Of a stretch of 64,000 nt of DNA, positions 17,297 through 25,266 are shown piece by piece. Numbering within the stretch: the first letter of the stretch is position 1; every line of letters starts with the position of its first letter. Source of the DNA: Gordonia sp. PP30 (lineage in GTDB: Bacteria > Actinomycetota > Actinomycetes > Mycobacteriales > Mycobacteriaceae); contig NZ_CP095864.1 in assembly GCF_023100845.1 (NCBI RefSeq), positions 62,001 to 126,000 on the forward strand, in the 5' to 3' direction. Below the pieces are notes generated by a model. That model was not told where the DNA came from. It was given only the letters and a program-made list of their open reading frames with translations, and did not search any database. Position numbers and translations under genes: made by a program.

Positions 17297-19282
17297 GTGA
17301 GCCATCGGATCCTGCGCGCACTGACCCCGCCGGCCCTGCGGGGCTATCGGCCCGCCTGGCTGCGTGCCGATCTCTTCGCGGGCATCGCGCTGGCCGCCGT
17401 CGCCATTCCGGAGGCGATGGGATACAGCTCCATCGCGCAGGTCCCGGTCAGCGCCGGCCTGTACGCGATGATCGTGCCGACCATCGCGTTCGCGCTGATC
17501 GGGTCGTCGAAGATGATGGTGGTCGGCGCCGATTCGGCCACCGCCGCGCTGCTCGCCTCGGGCATCGCCGGCCTGTCGATCGCCGGGCTGGCCCCGTTCA
17601 CCGCCGATTGGCTGGGCTGGGCCGGACTGATCGCGGTCGCCACCGGGCTGATGCTGCTCATCGCCCGGCTGCTGCGACTGGGTTTCCTCGGCGACTTCCT
17701 GTCGCCGGCGGTGCAGGTCGGTTTCCTCGCCGGGGTCGGTTTCCTGGTGCTCACCGAGCAGCTCCCGGGCATGCTCGGCATCAGCCACACCGAGGCGGAG
17801 AACCCGAACGTGCTGGTCAAGTGGTGGCACGTGCTGACCTCGCTCGGCGAGATCAACTGGTGGTCACTGGGTTTCGCGCTGGCTACCCTCGTCGCGATCG
17901 TCGGGGTGCGGCTGTCACCGCGCAAGCTGCCGGTTCCGGTGCCGATCGTGATGGTGATCGTGTCGATCGCGGTGTGCTGGGCGTGCGGCTGGGACCGCCG
18001 CGTCGGCGTCGTCGGTGACTTCGGCGGGAAACTGCCGACGGTCTCCCTGCCGACCGATCAGTTGCTGGCCCGGCTGCCGCTGGTGATGACCATCGCCTTC
18101 GGCTGCGTGCTGGTGATCCTGGCGCAGAGCGCGGCGACCGCCCGGAGCTTCGCGCAGCAGTCCGGCGACGTGGTCGACGTCAACCGCGACATCCTCGGCC
18201 TGTCCGCGGCCAATCTGACGGCCGGCTTCACCGGCGCCTTCGTGGTCAACGGCAGCCCCACCAAGACCGCCATCGTCAAACAGGAGCACGGGCGCACCCA
18301 GGTGACCAACCTGGTGATGGCGGCGGTGGTGCTGATCGCCACGGTCGCCCTCAATGTGCCGCTCGCACATCTGCCCAAGGCGGTGATCGCGGCGATCGTC
18401 TTCGTGGTCGGGATCGACCTGATCGACGTGACCGCGTTCGGCCGGATCTGGTGGATCCGGCGCATCGAATTCGTCATCGCGGTGGTCACCGCGGTCACGG
18501 TGATCTGGTTCGGCGTGCTGACCGGCATCATCAGCGCGATGGTGCTCTCGCTGCTGCAGATCATCCACCGCCAGTACCGGCCGGAGCGGTTCGTCGTCGG
18601 GGTCGGGAAGGGTGGCCGCCGGGTGTACGAGAGCGCGCGGCCCGGCCACCAGACCATGCCCGGCCTGATCGTCTTCCGGTACGACGCCGACCTGTTCTAC
18701 GCGAACATCGGACGGTTCTCGGACAGCGTGATGCGGCTGGTCAAGGGGGCACCCGATCCGGTGCGGTGGCTGGTGCTCGACTGTTCGGCGATCTCCGACG
18801 TCGACTACTCCGCCGCCCACGAGCTGAAGCACCTGATGGACTTCCTGCACGGGCTGCACGCGAAACTGATCCTCGCCGGCGTCACCCCGGAGCTGACCGA
18901 GTCGCTGCGGACGGCCCGGCTGATCGAGGACTTCGAGCCACACCGCCTGTATCCGACCGTCGGCGACGCGATCCGCGCCTACCGCAAGGAGTTCGGGTAC
19001 AAGAAGAACGGCACGCGCAAGAAGCACGCGGGCGTCGACGTCGTCGCACGCCGGACCCACCACCGGCAGCCGGTGTCAGTAGGCGGGGACGAGGGCCCGG
19101 GGGTCGTCGTTGCTGACGATGTCCACCCCGAGGGGAAGGAGCGAGACCGGCACCATCTTGAAGCTCGCGATGCCCAGCGGGATGCCGATGACGGTCAAGC
19201 ACAGGGCGAGCCCGGTGGTGATGTGGCCGATGGCCAGCCAGATACCGGCGACGATCACCCAGATCACGTTGCCGATCAGTGA
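17297..19282 (+). CDS. SulP/SLC26-family anion transporter with STAS domain
   Basis: This 661-residue inner-membrane protein has about 11-12 membrane segments (20-400), beginning ADLFAGIALAAVAIPEAMGY. A cytoplasmic STAS domain follows (about 445-560: VLDCSAISDVDYSAAHEL). Members carry sulfate, bicarbonate or organic anions; the substrate here is not evident. It starts with GTG at 17297 after GGAAGGGGG. The normal C-terminus would be near residue 580, but the frame stays open for about 70 further residues of unstructured, Asp/Gly-rich sequence that lies antisense to the YccF gene. That tail is probably either a by-product of antisense coding bias or the result of a lost stop. Confidence 0.88.
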   Translation: MSHRILRALTPPALRGYRPAWLRADLFAGIALAAVAIPEAMGYSSIAQVPVSAGLYAMIVPTIAFALIGSSKMMVVGADSATAALLASGIAGLSIAGLAPFTADWLGWAGLIAVATGLMLLIARLLRLGFLGDFLSPAVQVGFLAGVGFLVLTEQLPGMLGISHTEAENPNVLVKWWHVLTSLGEINWWSLGFALATLVAIVGVRLSPRKLPVPVPIVMVIVSIAVCWACGWDRRVGVVGDFGGKLPTVSLPTDQLLARLPLVMTIAFGCVLVILAQSAATARSFAQQSGDVVDVNRDILGLSAANLTAGFTGAFVVNGSPTKTAIVKQEHGRTQVTNLVMAAVVLIATVALNVPLAHLPKAVIAAIVFVVGIDLIDVTAFGRIWWIRRIEFVIAVVTAVTVIWFGVLTGIISAMVLSLLQIIHRQYRPERFVVGVGKGGRRVYESARPGHQTMPGLIVFRYDADLFYANIGRFSDSVMRLVKGAPDPVRWLVLDCSAISDVDYSAAHELKHLMDFLHGLHAKLILAGVTPELTESLRTARLIEDFEPHRLYPTVGDAIRAYRKEFGYKKNGTRKKHAGVDVVARRTHHRQPVSVGGDEGPGVVVADDVHPEGKERDRHHLEARDAQRDADDGQAQGEPGGDVADGQPDTGDDHPDHVADQ

Positions 19283-19477
19283 CGGCGTTCCGGCGCTCGG
19301 ATTCCGCACGACGGTCCGCCCGAACGGCCACAGCGCGTAGTTGGCGATCCGGAACGACGCGATCCCGAACGGGATGGTCACGATGAAGATGAAGCACACG
19401 ATGCCGGCCAGCGCGTAACCCAGCGCCATCCAGAAGCCGCACAGCACCAGCCAGAGGATGTTCAGGATCGTCTTCAT
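19076..19477 (-). CDS. YccF-domain inner-membrane protein
   Basis: This 133-residue protein contains two similar YccF (DUF307) units, each with a hydrophobic segment ending in a VTIPFGIASF or VIGIPLGIASF motif. It is a predicted membrane protein with up to four segments and no established function. The ATG at 19477 begins MKTILNILWLVLCGF, as in other family members. Its 3' end overlaps 207 bp of the SulP frame on the opposite strand. Confidence 0.85.
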   Translation of the reverse strand: MKTILNILWLVLCGFWMALGYALAGIVCFIFIVTIPFGIASFRIANYALWPFGRTVVRNPSAGTPSLIGNVIWVIVAGIWLAIGHITTGLALCLTVIGIPLGIASFKMVPVSLLPLGVDIVSNDDPRALVPAY

Positions 19478-19528
19478 GGGTCCATTGTGCGCCAGGATGA
19501 GCGGGTCGTGAGCGGTTAAGGTTGGCCC

Positions 19529-19780
19529 ATGACGAACAGACCCGGGCGCGAGGCTCTGTGGTCGGCACTGGCGACGCCCGTACTGGTCGTGCGCTTTCTG
19601 GCGACCCTCGCGACCATCGCCTTCGTGCTGCTGTGGCTGATCGCCGCGGTCCGGGACACCCTGCTCAACGGCTGGCTGTGGTGGGCGCTGGGCTCCGTCG
19701 CCCTGCTGCTGGTCAGCACCTACCTGTACAGCGTGCTCCGGGTGCGCTACCCGTCGAACCACGACCGCTGGGAACCCTGA
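19529..19780 (+). CDS. Small two-segment membrane protein
   Basis: This 83-residue protein has two hydrophobic stretches (about 20-42 and 50-68) and a charged C-terminal tail. The ATG at 19529 follows TAAGGTTGG. It is divergent from the YccF gene with about 50 bp between starts, so the two may share a control region. No family is recognised. Confidence 0.65.
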   Translation: MTNRPGREALWSALATPVLVVRFLATLATIAFVLLWLIAAVRDTLLNGWLWWALGSVALLLVSTYLYSVLRVRYPSNHDRWEP

Positions 19781-19834
19781 CCCCGGCGCAGGCTTTCCCC
19801 AGCTCCCGGCTTTCCCCGGACTCCGTCCCCACAC

Positions 19835-19924
19835 CCGGATTCCGTTCGTCCACCTGGATCCCGTTCCCGCACCCGCTCTATTGCGGTGGGTGGTAAGGAA
19901 AGCAGGTGGTGGGACGGAATCCGG
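19835..19924. terminator. Long-loop inverted repeat between convergent genes
   Basis: Arms of 21 bp (19835-19855 and 19904-19924; both carry the core CCGGATTCCG or its complement) pair at about 17 of 21 positions across a 48-base loop. The element lies between the small membrane-protein gene and the convergent LemA gene. It may terminate both, or it may be a degenerate repeat element. Confidence 0.4.
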
Positions 19925-19937
19925 CTGCGTGCGGAAC

Positions 19938-20510
19938 TCAGAACTGGACGTTCGGGACCTGCGTGTTCCCGGCCGGGGCCTGGTAGAACTCGCGCGCCTT
20001 GACTCCGGCCATCGGGGCGAAGAACATCCACGGCAGCGTCTTGACCAGCTGGTTCAGCCGGGAGACCGCGTCGTTGTAGTACTGCCGCGCGAACGACAGC
20101 TTGTTCTCGGTCTCGGCCAGCTCGGTCTGCAGCGCCATGAAGTTCGGCGCGGCCTGCAGCTGCGGGTAGTTCTCGGCGACGGCGAACAGCCGGCCCAGTG
20201 CGCCGCTCATCTGCGCCTCGGCGGCGGCCTTCGCGGCGACGTCGGATCCCTGTGCGGCCTGTTGCAGGCCGGCCCGGGCGGCGGTGACGGCCTCGAGGAC
20301 GCCGGCCTCGTGTGAGGCGTAGCCCTTCACGGTGTTGACCAGGTTAGGGATCAGGTCGGCGCGGCGGGTCAGCTGAACGTCGATCCCGCCCATGGCCTCC
20401 TCGGCAGCGATGTCGGCCTTGCGCAGCTTGTTGAAGCCCATGATCCCGAAGAGGACCAGCAGGACGATGATGACGACTACGACGATGAGGATGATGACGG
20501 CGGTGCTCAT
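19938..20510 (-). CDS. LemA family protein
   Basis: This 190-residue protein has one N-terminal membrane anchor (about 4-24) and an extracytoplasmic or cytoplasmic helical bundle with the family motifs VQLTRRADLIPNLVNTVKGY and YYNDAVSRLN. LemA proteins are widespread but of unclear function. It lies 66 bases downstream of the DUF2207 gene on the same strand; the two families often co-occur, so they probably form one envelope operon. Confidence 0.93.
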   Translation of the reverse strand: MSTAVIILIVVVVIIVLLVLFGIMGFNKLRKADIAAEEAMGGIDVQLTRRADLIPNLVNTVKGYASHEAGVLEAVTAARAGLQQAAQGSDVAAKAAAEAQMSGALGRLFAVAENYPQLQAAPNFMALQTELAETENKLSFARQYYNDAVSRLNQLVKTLPWMFFAPMAGVKAREFYQAPAGNTQVPNVQF

Positions 20511-20576
20511 GGGAAGTCTCTTCCGGTTCGGGGACTGACTGACATTATGCGTGGTTCCGGGGAGACCGGCGCGGCG

Positions 20577-22391
20577 TCACCACGACCCGCCGCCTCCGCC
20601 GCCGCCTCCGCCACCGGAGAATCCGCCGCCGAAGCCGCCGCCTCCGCCGCTGCTCGACGACGACTGCGACGCGGAGTACGCCGACAGCGAGGAGTTGAGG
20701 CTCGACTCGAAGCTGTCGAACGCGGAACCGCCCGCGCCGAAGCCGCCGATGCCGTGCGCGGTGTAGAAGCCGCCGCCGAACCAGACCGGATCGGGCGGTT
20801 CCTGGCCGGTGGCGTACCGGTACTTGTCGGCCCAGGCGTCCGCGCAGTCGAAGGCGATGGCGTACGGGATGTAGTCGGTGAACAGGTCCTTGCGGGCGCT
20901 GAAGTCGAGTCGTTCCTGGTTGGATCGGGTCGACAGCAGACGCTCGAAGCCGGCCGCCCGCGACCACACCTCGCGGCCCAGCCGGGTGCGGCGGGTGCCG
21001 ACGCCGGACGTCCAGAGTCCGGCGCCGCCGATCGCGAACCCGGCGAACGGCAGGGCCCAGACGGTGGCGGGCAGGACGCCGAAGATCAGCAGGCCCGCGC
21101 CGATCACGAAGGCGACCGCGACCAGCAGGCGCCCGATGTTCTCCGAATTGCTGCTCACCACGGTGCCGCTCGACGCCCCCCAGCCCTTGACCGCGCTCTC
21201 CAGCGAGCCCTGGCTGGTCTTCAGCGTCTGGCCGGCGGAGACGGAGCCGTCGGCCAAGAAGGTGCTGCCGGGGGTGCTCAGGCCGAGCGTCGCCAGCAGT
21301 GCCTGGTCGGCCGCATCGAGGCGGGCCGTCACCTCGGGGGTGGCCTGCGAGTGCACGGCCCAGTCGCCGCCGTGCCGTTCGAGTTTCACGGCGCCGATCT
21401 CGGCGAGGTGGAAGAGCGTCGCCACCAGGGCGCGCTTGGGCATGGCCTCGTTGGCGACGTAGAAGGTCTGCGCCGGGCCGAGGACCTTGCCTGCCTGTTG
21501 CGGATCCTCCGGCGGGCCGTACATCACCGGGCGCAGCGGCGGGGTCTCGCGGCTGCGGAGGGTCCACCAGAGGCCGACGCCGAAGGTGAGCGCGGAGATG
21601 ACGAGCGCGGCGATCAGGCCCGCCACGGACCGGCCGAGGATCGGATCGAAGCGGATCGACCAGGGCAGCATGGTGCGCGACGGCGCCGGGAACGGCAGAT
21701 CGGCGCGGACGGCGACGCCGGTCATCGGCGGAAGCTCGCCGGTGGTGACCACCCGGGTGTTCGGATCGGGGCTGCTGATGGTGCAGTCGATCCCGCGGTT
21801 GGTGGCGCAGGTGAACGACAGCGGTTCGGCGGACAGGTGGATGGTGCTCTCGGTCTTCTGCATCGTCATCTGCCAGCCGTCGGCGACGACGCGCCAGATG
21901 AGCCGCGACGTCGCATCGCTGCCCCAGCTGGAGGTGTCGCCGCGGTGGGCGGCGCTACCGCCGTTCGCGAGGACGCCCGTGATGCGGTATTTGAGCACAT
22001 AGGTGTGGCTGCCGGGGCTGACCAGGCGGTCGGCGTCGCCGATCTTCGCCACCCGGTAGCGCTTGCCCTGCTCCCAGCTGAGTTCGTACGGGACCGAGGA
22101 GCCGTCGAGGCTGATGGAGATGTCGCGCGGCGGGTACCGGACACCGCGGTTGCTGGTGTCGGAGATGTCCCAGAACCGGTAGATGCCGTGCCGGCCGCTC
22201 GGGAAGTCGGCGGTGACCTGCTCGGTGGCTTGCAGGTCACCGTTCTTGTCGACGGTGACGTCGGCCCGGTAGTCGGTGATCGTCACCGGGTCGGCCGCGA
22301 CCGAGCCCGACGACGAGAAGTTCACCAGCGGCAGCAGAACCCCGAAGACCGTGAGGATCAGCACCGCCAGCGACAGCAGGACGCGCTTCAT
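20577..22391 (-). CDS. DUF2207-family membrane protein with poly-Gly tail
   Basis: This 604-residue protein has an N-terminal signal or anchor (about 6-26) and a predicted extracellular DUF2207 domain (about 35-230, with YRADVTVDKNGDLQATEQVT and GIYRFWDI). Membrane segments lie near 255-280 and 415-455, and the C-terminus is a long Ser/Gly tail ending in a run of glycines. This arrangement is typical of the family. The glycine tail is encoded by GCC/GCCGCC repeats at 20580-20660 and may vary in length between strains. Function is unknown; it is paired with LemA. Confidence 0.88.
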   Translation of the reverse strand: MKRVLLSLAVLILTVFGVLLPLVNFSSSGSVAADPVTITDYRADVTVDKNGDLQATEQVTADFPSGRHGIYRFWDISDTSNRGVRYPPRDISISLDGSSVPYELSWEQGKRYRVAKIGDADRLVSPGSHTYVLKYRITGVLANGGSAAHRGDTSSWGSDATSRLIWRVVADGWQMTMQKTESTIHLSAEPLSFTCATNRGIDCTISSPDPNTRVVTTGELPPMTGVAVRADLPFPAPSRTMLPWSIRFDPILGRSVAGLIAALVISALTFGVGLWWTLRSRETPPLRPVMYGPPEDPQQAGKVLGPAQTFYVANEAMPKRALVATLFHLAEIGAVKLERHGGDWAVHSQATPEVTARLDAADQALLATLGLSTPGSTFLADGSVSAGQTLKTSQGSLESAVKGWGASSGTVVSSNSENIGRLLVAVAFVIGAGLLIFGVLPATVWALPFAGFAIGGAGLWTSGVGTRRTRLGREVWSRAAGFERLLSTRSNQERLDFSARKDLFTDYIPYAIAFDCADAWADKYRYATGQEPPDPVWFGGGFYTAHGIGGFGAGGSAFDSFESSLNSSLSAYSASQSSSSSGGGGGFGGGFSGGGGGGGGGGSW

Positions 22392-22500
22392 GGGTCGATC
22401 CTATGGTTCGGTGACGGCCCGGTCGAGGCACTCCGATGTTTGGCACCCAGTGCGGTCGGGTCCCGTGGCCGTCGGCCCATTCCGCGGATCCGCTCGCCGA

Positions 22501-22546
22501 GCGCGCCGATCCGCGGACCGGACGGCGTGGCGCGCCGATCCGCGGA
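22501..22546. repeat. Direct repeat of 17 bp, GCGCGCCGATCCGCGGA
   Basis: Two identical 17-bp copies (22501-22517 and 22530-22546) are separated by 12 bases, just beyond the DUF937 gene stop. A partial third CCGCGGATCC copy lies near 22484. The elements can also pair with each other imperfectly and may act as a terminator for the DUF937 gene. Confidence 0.55.
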
Positions 22547-22558
22547 GTGTTTCGGGCG

Positions 22559-23152
22559 CTATTTGCCGCCGAGGATGGAGCCGAGGATCGACCCGAGCGG
22601 GTTGTCGTTCTTGGCGGTGCCTTTGGTGCCGCCGCCGAGCACGCTGCCGAGGATGTCGCCCAGTCCGCCGGAGTGGCCGGATCCGCCGCCCAGCAGGCCG
22701 CCGAGGATGTCGCCGAGCCCGCCCGACGCCGGCGCGCCACCCTTCTTGCCGGTGAACTGCCCCATCACGTAGCTCAGCACGATCGGCGCGAGGATCGGCA
22801 GCAGCTTCTTGACCAGGCCCTGGTCGACGCCCGCCGCCGGCACCGCGCCGCTGATGCCCTGCGCGACGGTGTCGGCCTGATCGCCGAAGAGCTTCCCGAC
22901 GATCTTCTGCCCGTCCGCGGTATCGACCTGGGTCACGTCGATGTCGCCCTGGGCGAGGTCGTTGTCGTGCTCGGCCAGCGCTCCGGCCAGCTTCTCCGAC
23001 GACGCCTCGTCCCCGGTCTGCGCCGCGAGTCCGGCGACCATCGTCGGCAGCGCCGCCGCCGCGGCGGCACGCACCTCGTCGGGGCTCGCCCTGACCTGCT
23101 TGGCGATGTCGTCGATGGGCAGGCGGTTGAGAAGGTCGTTCAGGTCGGCCAT
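22559..23152 (-). CDS. DUF937 domain protein
   Basis: This 197-residue protein has an Ala-rich helical N-terminal half (about 1-130: DDIAKQVRASPDEVRAAAAA) and a Gly-rich C-terminal part with repeated GGLGDILGGLLGG/GSILGSILGG units. This matches the DUF937 pattern. No enzymatic motif is present. Function is unknown. It appears monocistronic, with the 17-bp direct repeats right after its stop. Confidence 0.82.
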   Translation of the reverse strand: MADLNDLLNRLPIDDIAKQVRASPDEVRAAAAAALPTMVAGLAAQTGDEASSEKLAGALAEHDNDLAQGDIDVTQVDTADGQKIVGKLFGDQADTVAQGISGAVPAAGVDQGLVKKLLPILAPIVLSYVMGQFTGKKGGAPASGGLGDILGGLLGGGSGHSGGLGDILGSVLGGGTKGTAKNDNPLGSILGSILGGK

Positions 23153-23301
23153 GGTGCTCTCGCTCTTGTTTCGGTGCGGCCGGTGCCGCGGCTAGTCGGA
23201 TTCTCGCATGTGCCTTCGAGGCGTTTCACCAGGCTCGGCCGGACGTCCGTATGCGAGGGTTGTCGGAGATACCGGGGACCGGGGCAGAGGGGGCGTGGCG
23301 G

Positions 23302-23775
23302 ATGAATCTCAAGGGCGTGCCGGAGTCGGTGCGGAGTCAGGCGTCGGACTTCCTGATCGAGACCATCGGGTACCTGCGAGACGGGGGCTCATTCGACTTC
23401 GTCGCAGAGGTCATCGACGGACTCGACTACACGAAGACCGAGAACTCGAAATTCCTGGACTACCTGTGTTTCGACATCCTCCTCACCGCGCGCGACCGCC
23501 TGCGGTGGTGCTTCCCGGACGGAGTCGACGCTGCCCGTCTCAACCGGTTCGTCTCGGTCACCGGGCAGGAGGTGTGGGAGATGTGCGGGGTCGGTCCGGA
23601 GGACATGTACTCGATCGCAGCGGGTCTCGTTGACCCTGAGCGGTCTCACCACGGCAGTGAGCAGTACCTGATCCCGGGAGCGCTCGCCCTCGTCGCGGTC
23701 CTGTCACCGGTCGACGACGAGGGCCTGCGTGAGGACCGGGATTCGTTCGGTGAAGGAGAGGTACGTGACCGATGA
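23302..23775 (+). CDS. Hypothetical acidic protein, 157 residues
   Basis: I do not recognise this gene. It encodes a soluble protein rich in Asp and Glu, with ESVRSQASDFLIETIGYLRD near the N-terminus and no signal or membrane segment. The ATG at 23302 follows a G-rich stretch; an in-frame ATG at 23251 is an alternative. It overlaps the next gene by four bases (ATGA), so the two are co-translated. Size, acidity and location in an unconserved stretch would fit an immunity-type protein, but there is no direct evidence. Confidence 0.6.
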   Translation: MNLKGVPESVRSQASDFLIETIGYLRDGGSFDFVAEVIDGLDYTKTENSKFLDYLCFDILLTARDRLRWCFPDGVDAARLNRFVSVTGQEVWEMCGVGPEDMYSIAAGLVDPERSHHGSEQYLIPGALALVAVLSPVDDEGLREDRDSFGEGEVRDR

Positions 23776-24458
23776 CCGGAACGGAGCGTGGGACGACGAT
23801 GACCACTGATCCCGGCACGACTACGGTGACCGACCGCGAGGCGGTGCGCTGGTGGGCGGCGGACCTGATCGACAGTTGCTGGACGGGTGACCTCGACGTG
23901 GTGCTCGAGTCGCTGGCCGCGGCGGAGGGCACGTCGTCGAAGTTCATCAAGAAGATCGAAGAGCACCTCGTCCTGACCGCCACTGCGAGGCTGGCCGCGG
24001 TGGACGACGAGCTCGGCGACATCCAGGCGAATCACGACGTCGCGTCGTGGCTGTACTCATTGGCGCATACGCGGGCGTGCGGTGACCTTTCGCCGGAGGA
24101 GTGGGTCGGCATCGTGTACATCGCGGGTGGCGATCCGCGGCGCGCGGCGCGACCGCGCGCGCCTCTCCGGCGGATCCGCGGGTTGGCCGTGCTGCTTTCG
24201 TTGCTGTGCGAAAGCGGCGATGCGGCACTCCTGCAGCCGGGCAGCGACATGGATCACGCGTGGAAGACGCGGTGGCGTGTGCAGAAGAGGTTGGTCGAAT
24301 CACTCGCCAGGAGAGATTGGCAGAGAATGCGACGCCGATGGACCAGGAGCGTCGACGGGTGCCCGGGCGCGCGGCGGGAGAACCTTCACTGGAAGTCGGT
24401 ACCCTCATGCGGGGCGAGGGTGTCGTTGGGGCGCTCGGGTGACGGCGTCTCGCGGTAG
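23772..24458 (+). CDS. Hypothetical protein, 228 residues, coupled to the preceding gene
   Basis: I do not recognise this gene. The N-terminal part (REAVRWWAADLIDSCWTGDL, about 22-41) and the middle look like an ordinary helical protein. The C-terminal third is rich in Arg and Trp (RWRVQKRLVESLARRDW). Its last 73 bases overlap the 3' end of a minus-strand gene (24386-24637), so the real C-terminus might be shorter or altered by a frameshift. The start at 23772 overlaps the upstream stop; an ATG at 23799 is an alternative. Confidence 0.5.
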   Translation: MTGTERGTTMTTDPGTTTVTDREAVRWWAADLIDSCWTGDLDVVLESLAAAEGTSSKFIKKIEEHLVLTATARLAAVDDELGDIQANHDVASWLYSLAHTRACGDLSPEEWVGIVYIAGGDPRRAARPRAPLRRIRGLAVLLSLLCESGDAALLQPGSDMDHAWKTRWRVQKRLVESLARRDWQRMRRRWTRSVDGCPGARRENLHWKSVPSCGARVSLGRSGDGVSR

Positions 24459-24637
24459 GCGTCGCGATAGTGCCTGCGCCACTCCGGCCAGTCCATCGGT
24501 GTACCGGTGGTGGTCTTGATGTACCGGCGATATTGGATTCGCGCGGTGAGGAACACCGAGTGCTGCGATTCGTATGCGGCACGACGAGCTATCCGGATCG
24601 CGCGCAATCGCTCGTAGGGAGTCAGTTCGGTCGCCAC
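24386..24637 (-). CDS. Small protein of tandem paralogue pair, copy A
   Basis: This 83-residue basic protein carries the core RAIRIARRAAYESQHSVF, IQYRRYI and GTPMDWPEWRRHYRDAYR. It aligns along its length with the 80-residue product at 24771-25013, so they arose by tandem duplication. It starts with GTG at 24637 preceded by GAGGTG. The family is not recognised. The Arg-rich helices and the conserved PEWxxHYRxAYR block may bind nucleic acid or a partner, but this is speculation. Its end overlaps the convergent hypothetical gene. Confidence 0.55.
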   Translation of the reverse strand: MATELTPYERLRAIRIARRAAYESQHSVFLTARIQYRRYIKTTTGTPMDWPEWRRHYRDAYRETPSPERPNDTLAPHEGTDFQ

Positions 24638-24770
24638 GTCGTCGCACCTCTTCCCTTGCTGACCCTGAGATTATGTGTCGTGGGGCGTTCTTGGTGTCGT
24701 GCGGCGGCCGCGCTCCGAACCGGATCGCGTGACGTCAGCGCCTTGCCGATCCGCGCAGGAGCGAGCGCCG

Positions 24771-25013
24771 TCAATCGAAGGCGGAGGCCTGAGTCGAGCG
24801 ATCCGGGGTGTTGTAGCCGTCGCGGATCGACGGGGTGCCCCGGTAGGCCGCGCGGTAGTGCCAGTGCCACTCCGGCCAGCTCATCGGTGTGCCGTCGGTG
24901 GATTTGACGTACCTGCGGTACTGGATGGGGGCGATGAGGAACAGCGAATGACGTGATTCGATCGCCGAACGCCGGGCGATCCGGATTGCGCGCGAATGCT
25001 CGCGCGGCGTCAA
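24771..25013 (-). CDS. Small protein of tandem paralogue pair, copy B
   Basis: This 80-residue product shares RAIRIARRSAIESRHSLF, IQYRRYV and GTPMSWPEWHWHYRAAYR with copy A at 24386-24637. About 60 percent of the aligned core is identical by eye. The only available start in frame is TTG at 25013, with no clear ribosome-binding site. An ATG in the neighbouring frame at 25059 hints that the native start may have been lost by a frameshift. Copy B may therefore be decaying. Function is unknown. Confidence 0.5.
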   Translation of the reverse strand: MTPREHSRAIRIARRSAIESRHSLFLIAPIQYRRYVKSTDGTPMSWPEWHWHYRAAYRGTPSIRDGYNTPDRSTQASAFD

Positions 25014-25151
25014 AGGGGAACCCGTGTCGTGCTCCTCGGCTCGGCGTCGGTGGTGTCATTGTGCAGGATCGGGGATCGGTGGGCCGGAGGCTCGACCGTC
25101 GGGGTGGGTGTCTCGACTCCGCTCGATCGTCACGAGGCGGTCGGCCACCCC

Positions 25152-25199
25152 CATATGCCGGGTCACGACGGGAATCGTCCCCCGTGACTCGGTATTCGG
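25152..25199. repeat. Palindromic repeat element, copy 1
   Basis: A stem of about 20 bp with mismatches. The right arm contains CCCCGTGACTCGGTATTCGG (25180-25199) and the left arm the rough complement from 25152. Copy 2 lies at 46639-46687. The surrounding 25014-25266 region shows no gene; just after this element is a TTCGACAGGCTCAG motif common as an intergenic repeat in actinobacteria. Confidence 0.6.
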
Positions 25200-25266
25200 G
25201 GGCGGGGGGCTTCGACAGGCTCAGCCGGCGATGGGGCTCGGCATCGGAGACCCGGCCGGCGGAAGC

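Noticed and set aside
20547..22772. Long plus-strand frame opposite the DUF2207 gene
   Set aside because: It has shadow composition (Arg/Ala/Gly/Asp) and no start context. The minus-strand DUF2207 product is clearly real.
24622..25059. 145-codon minus-strand frame over the second small paralogue
   Set aside because: The paralogue match lies in a different frame, so this longer frame is a shadow, although its ATG may be the lost start of copy B.
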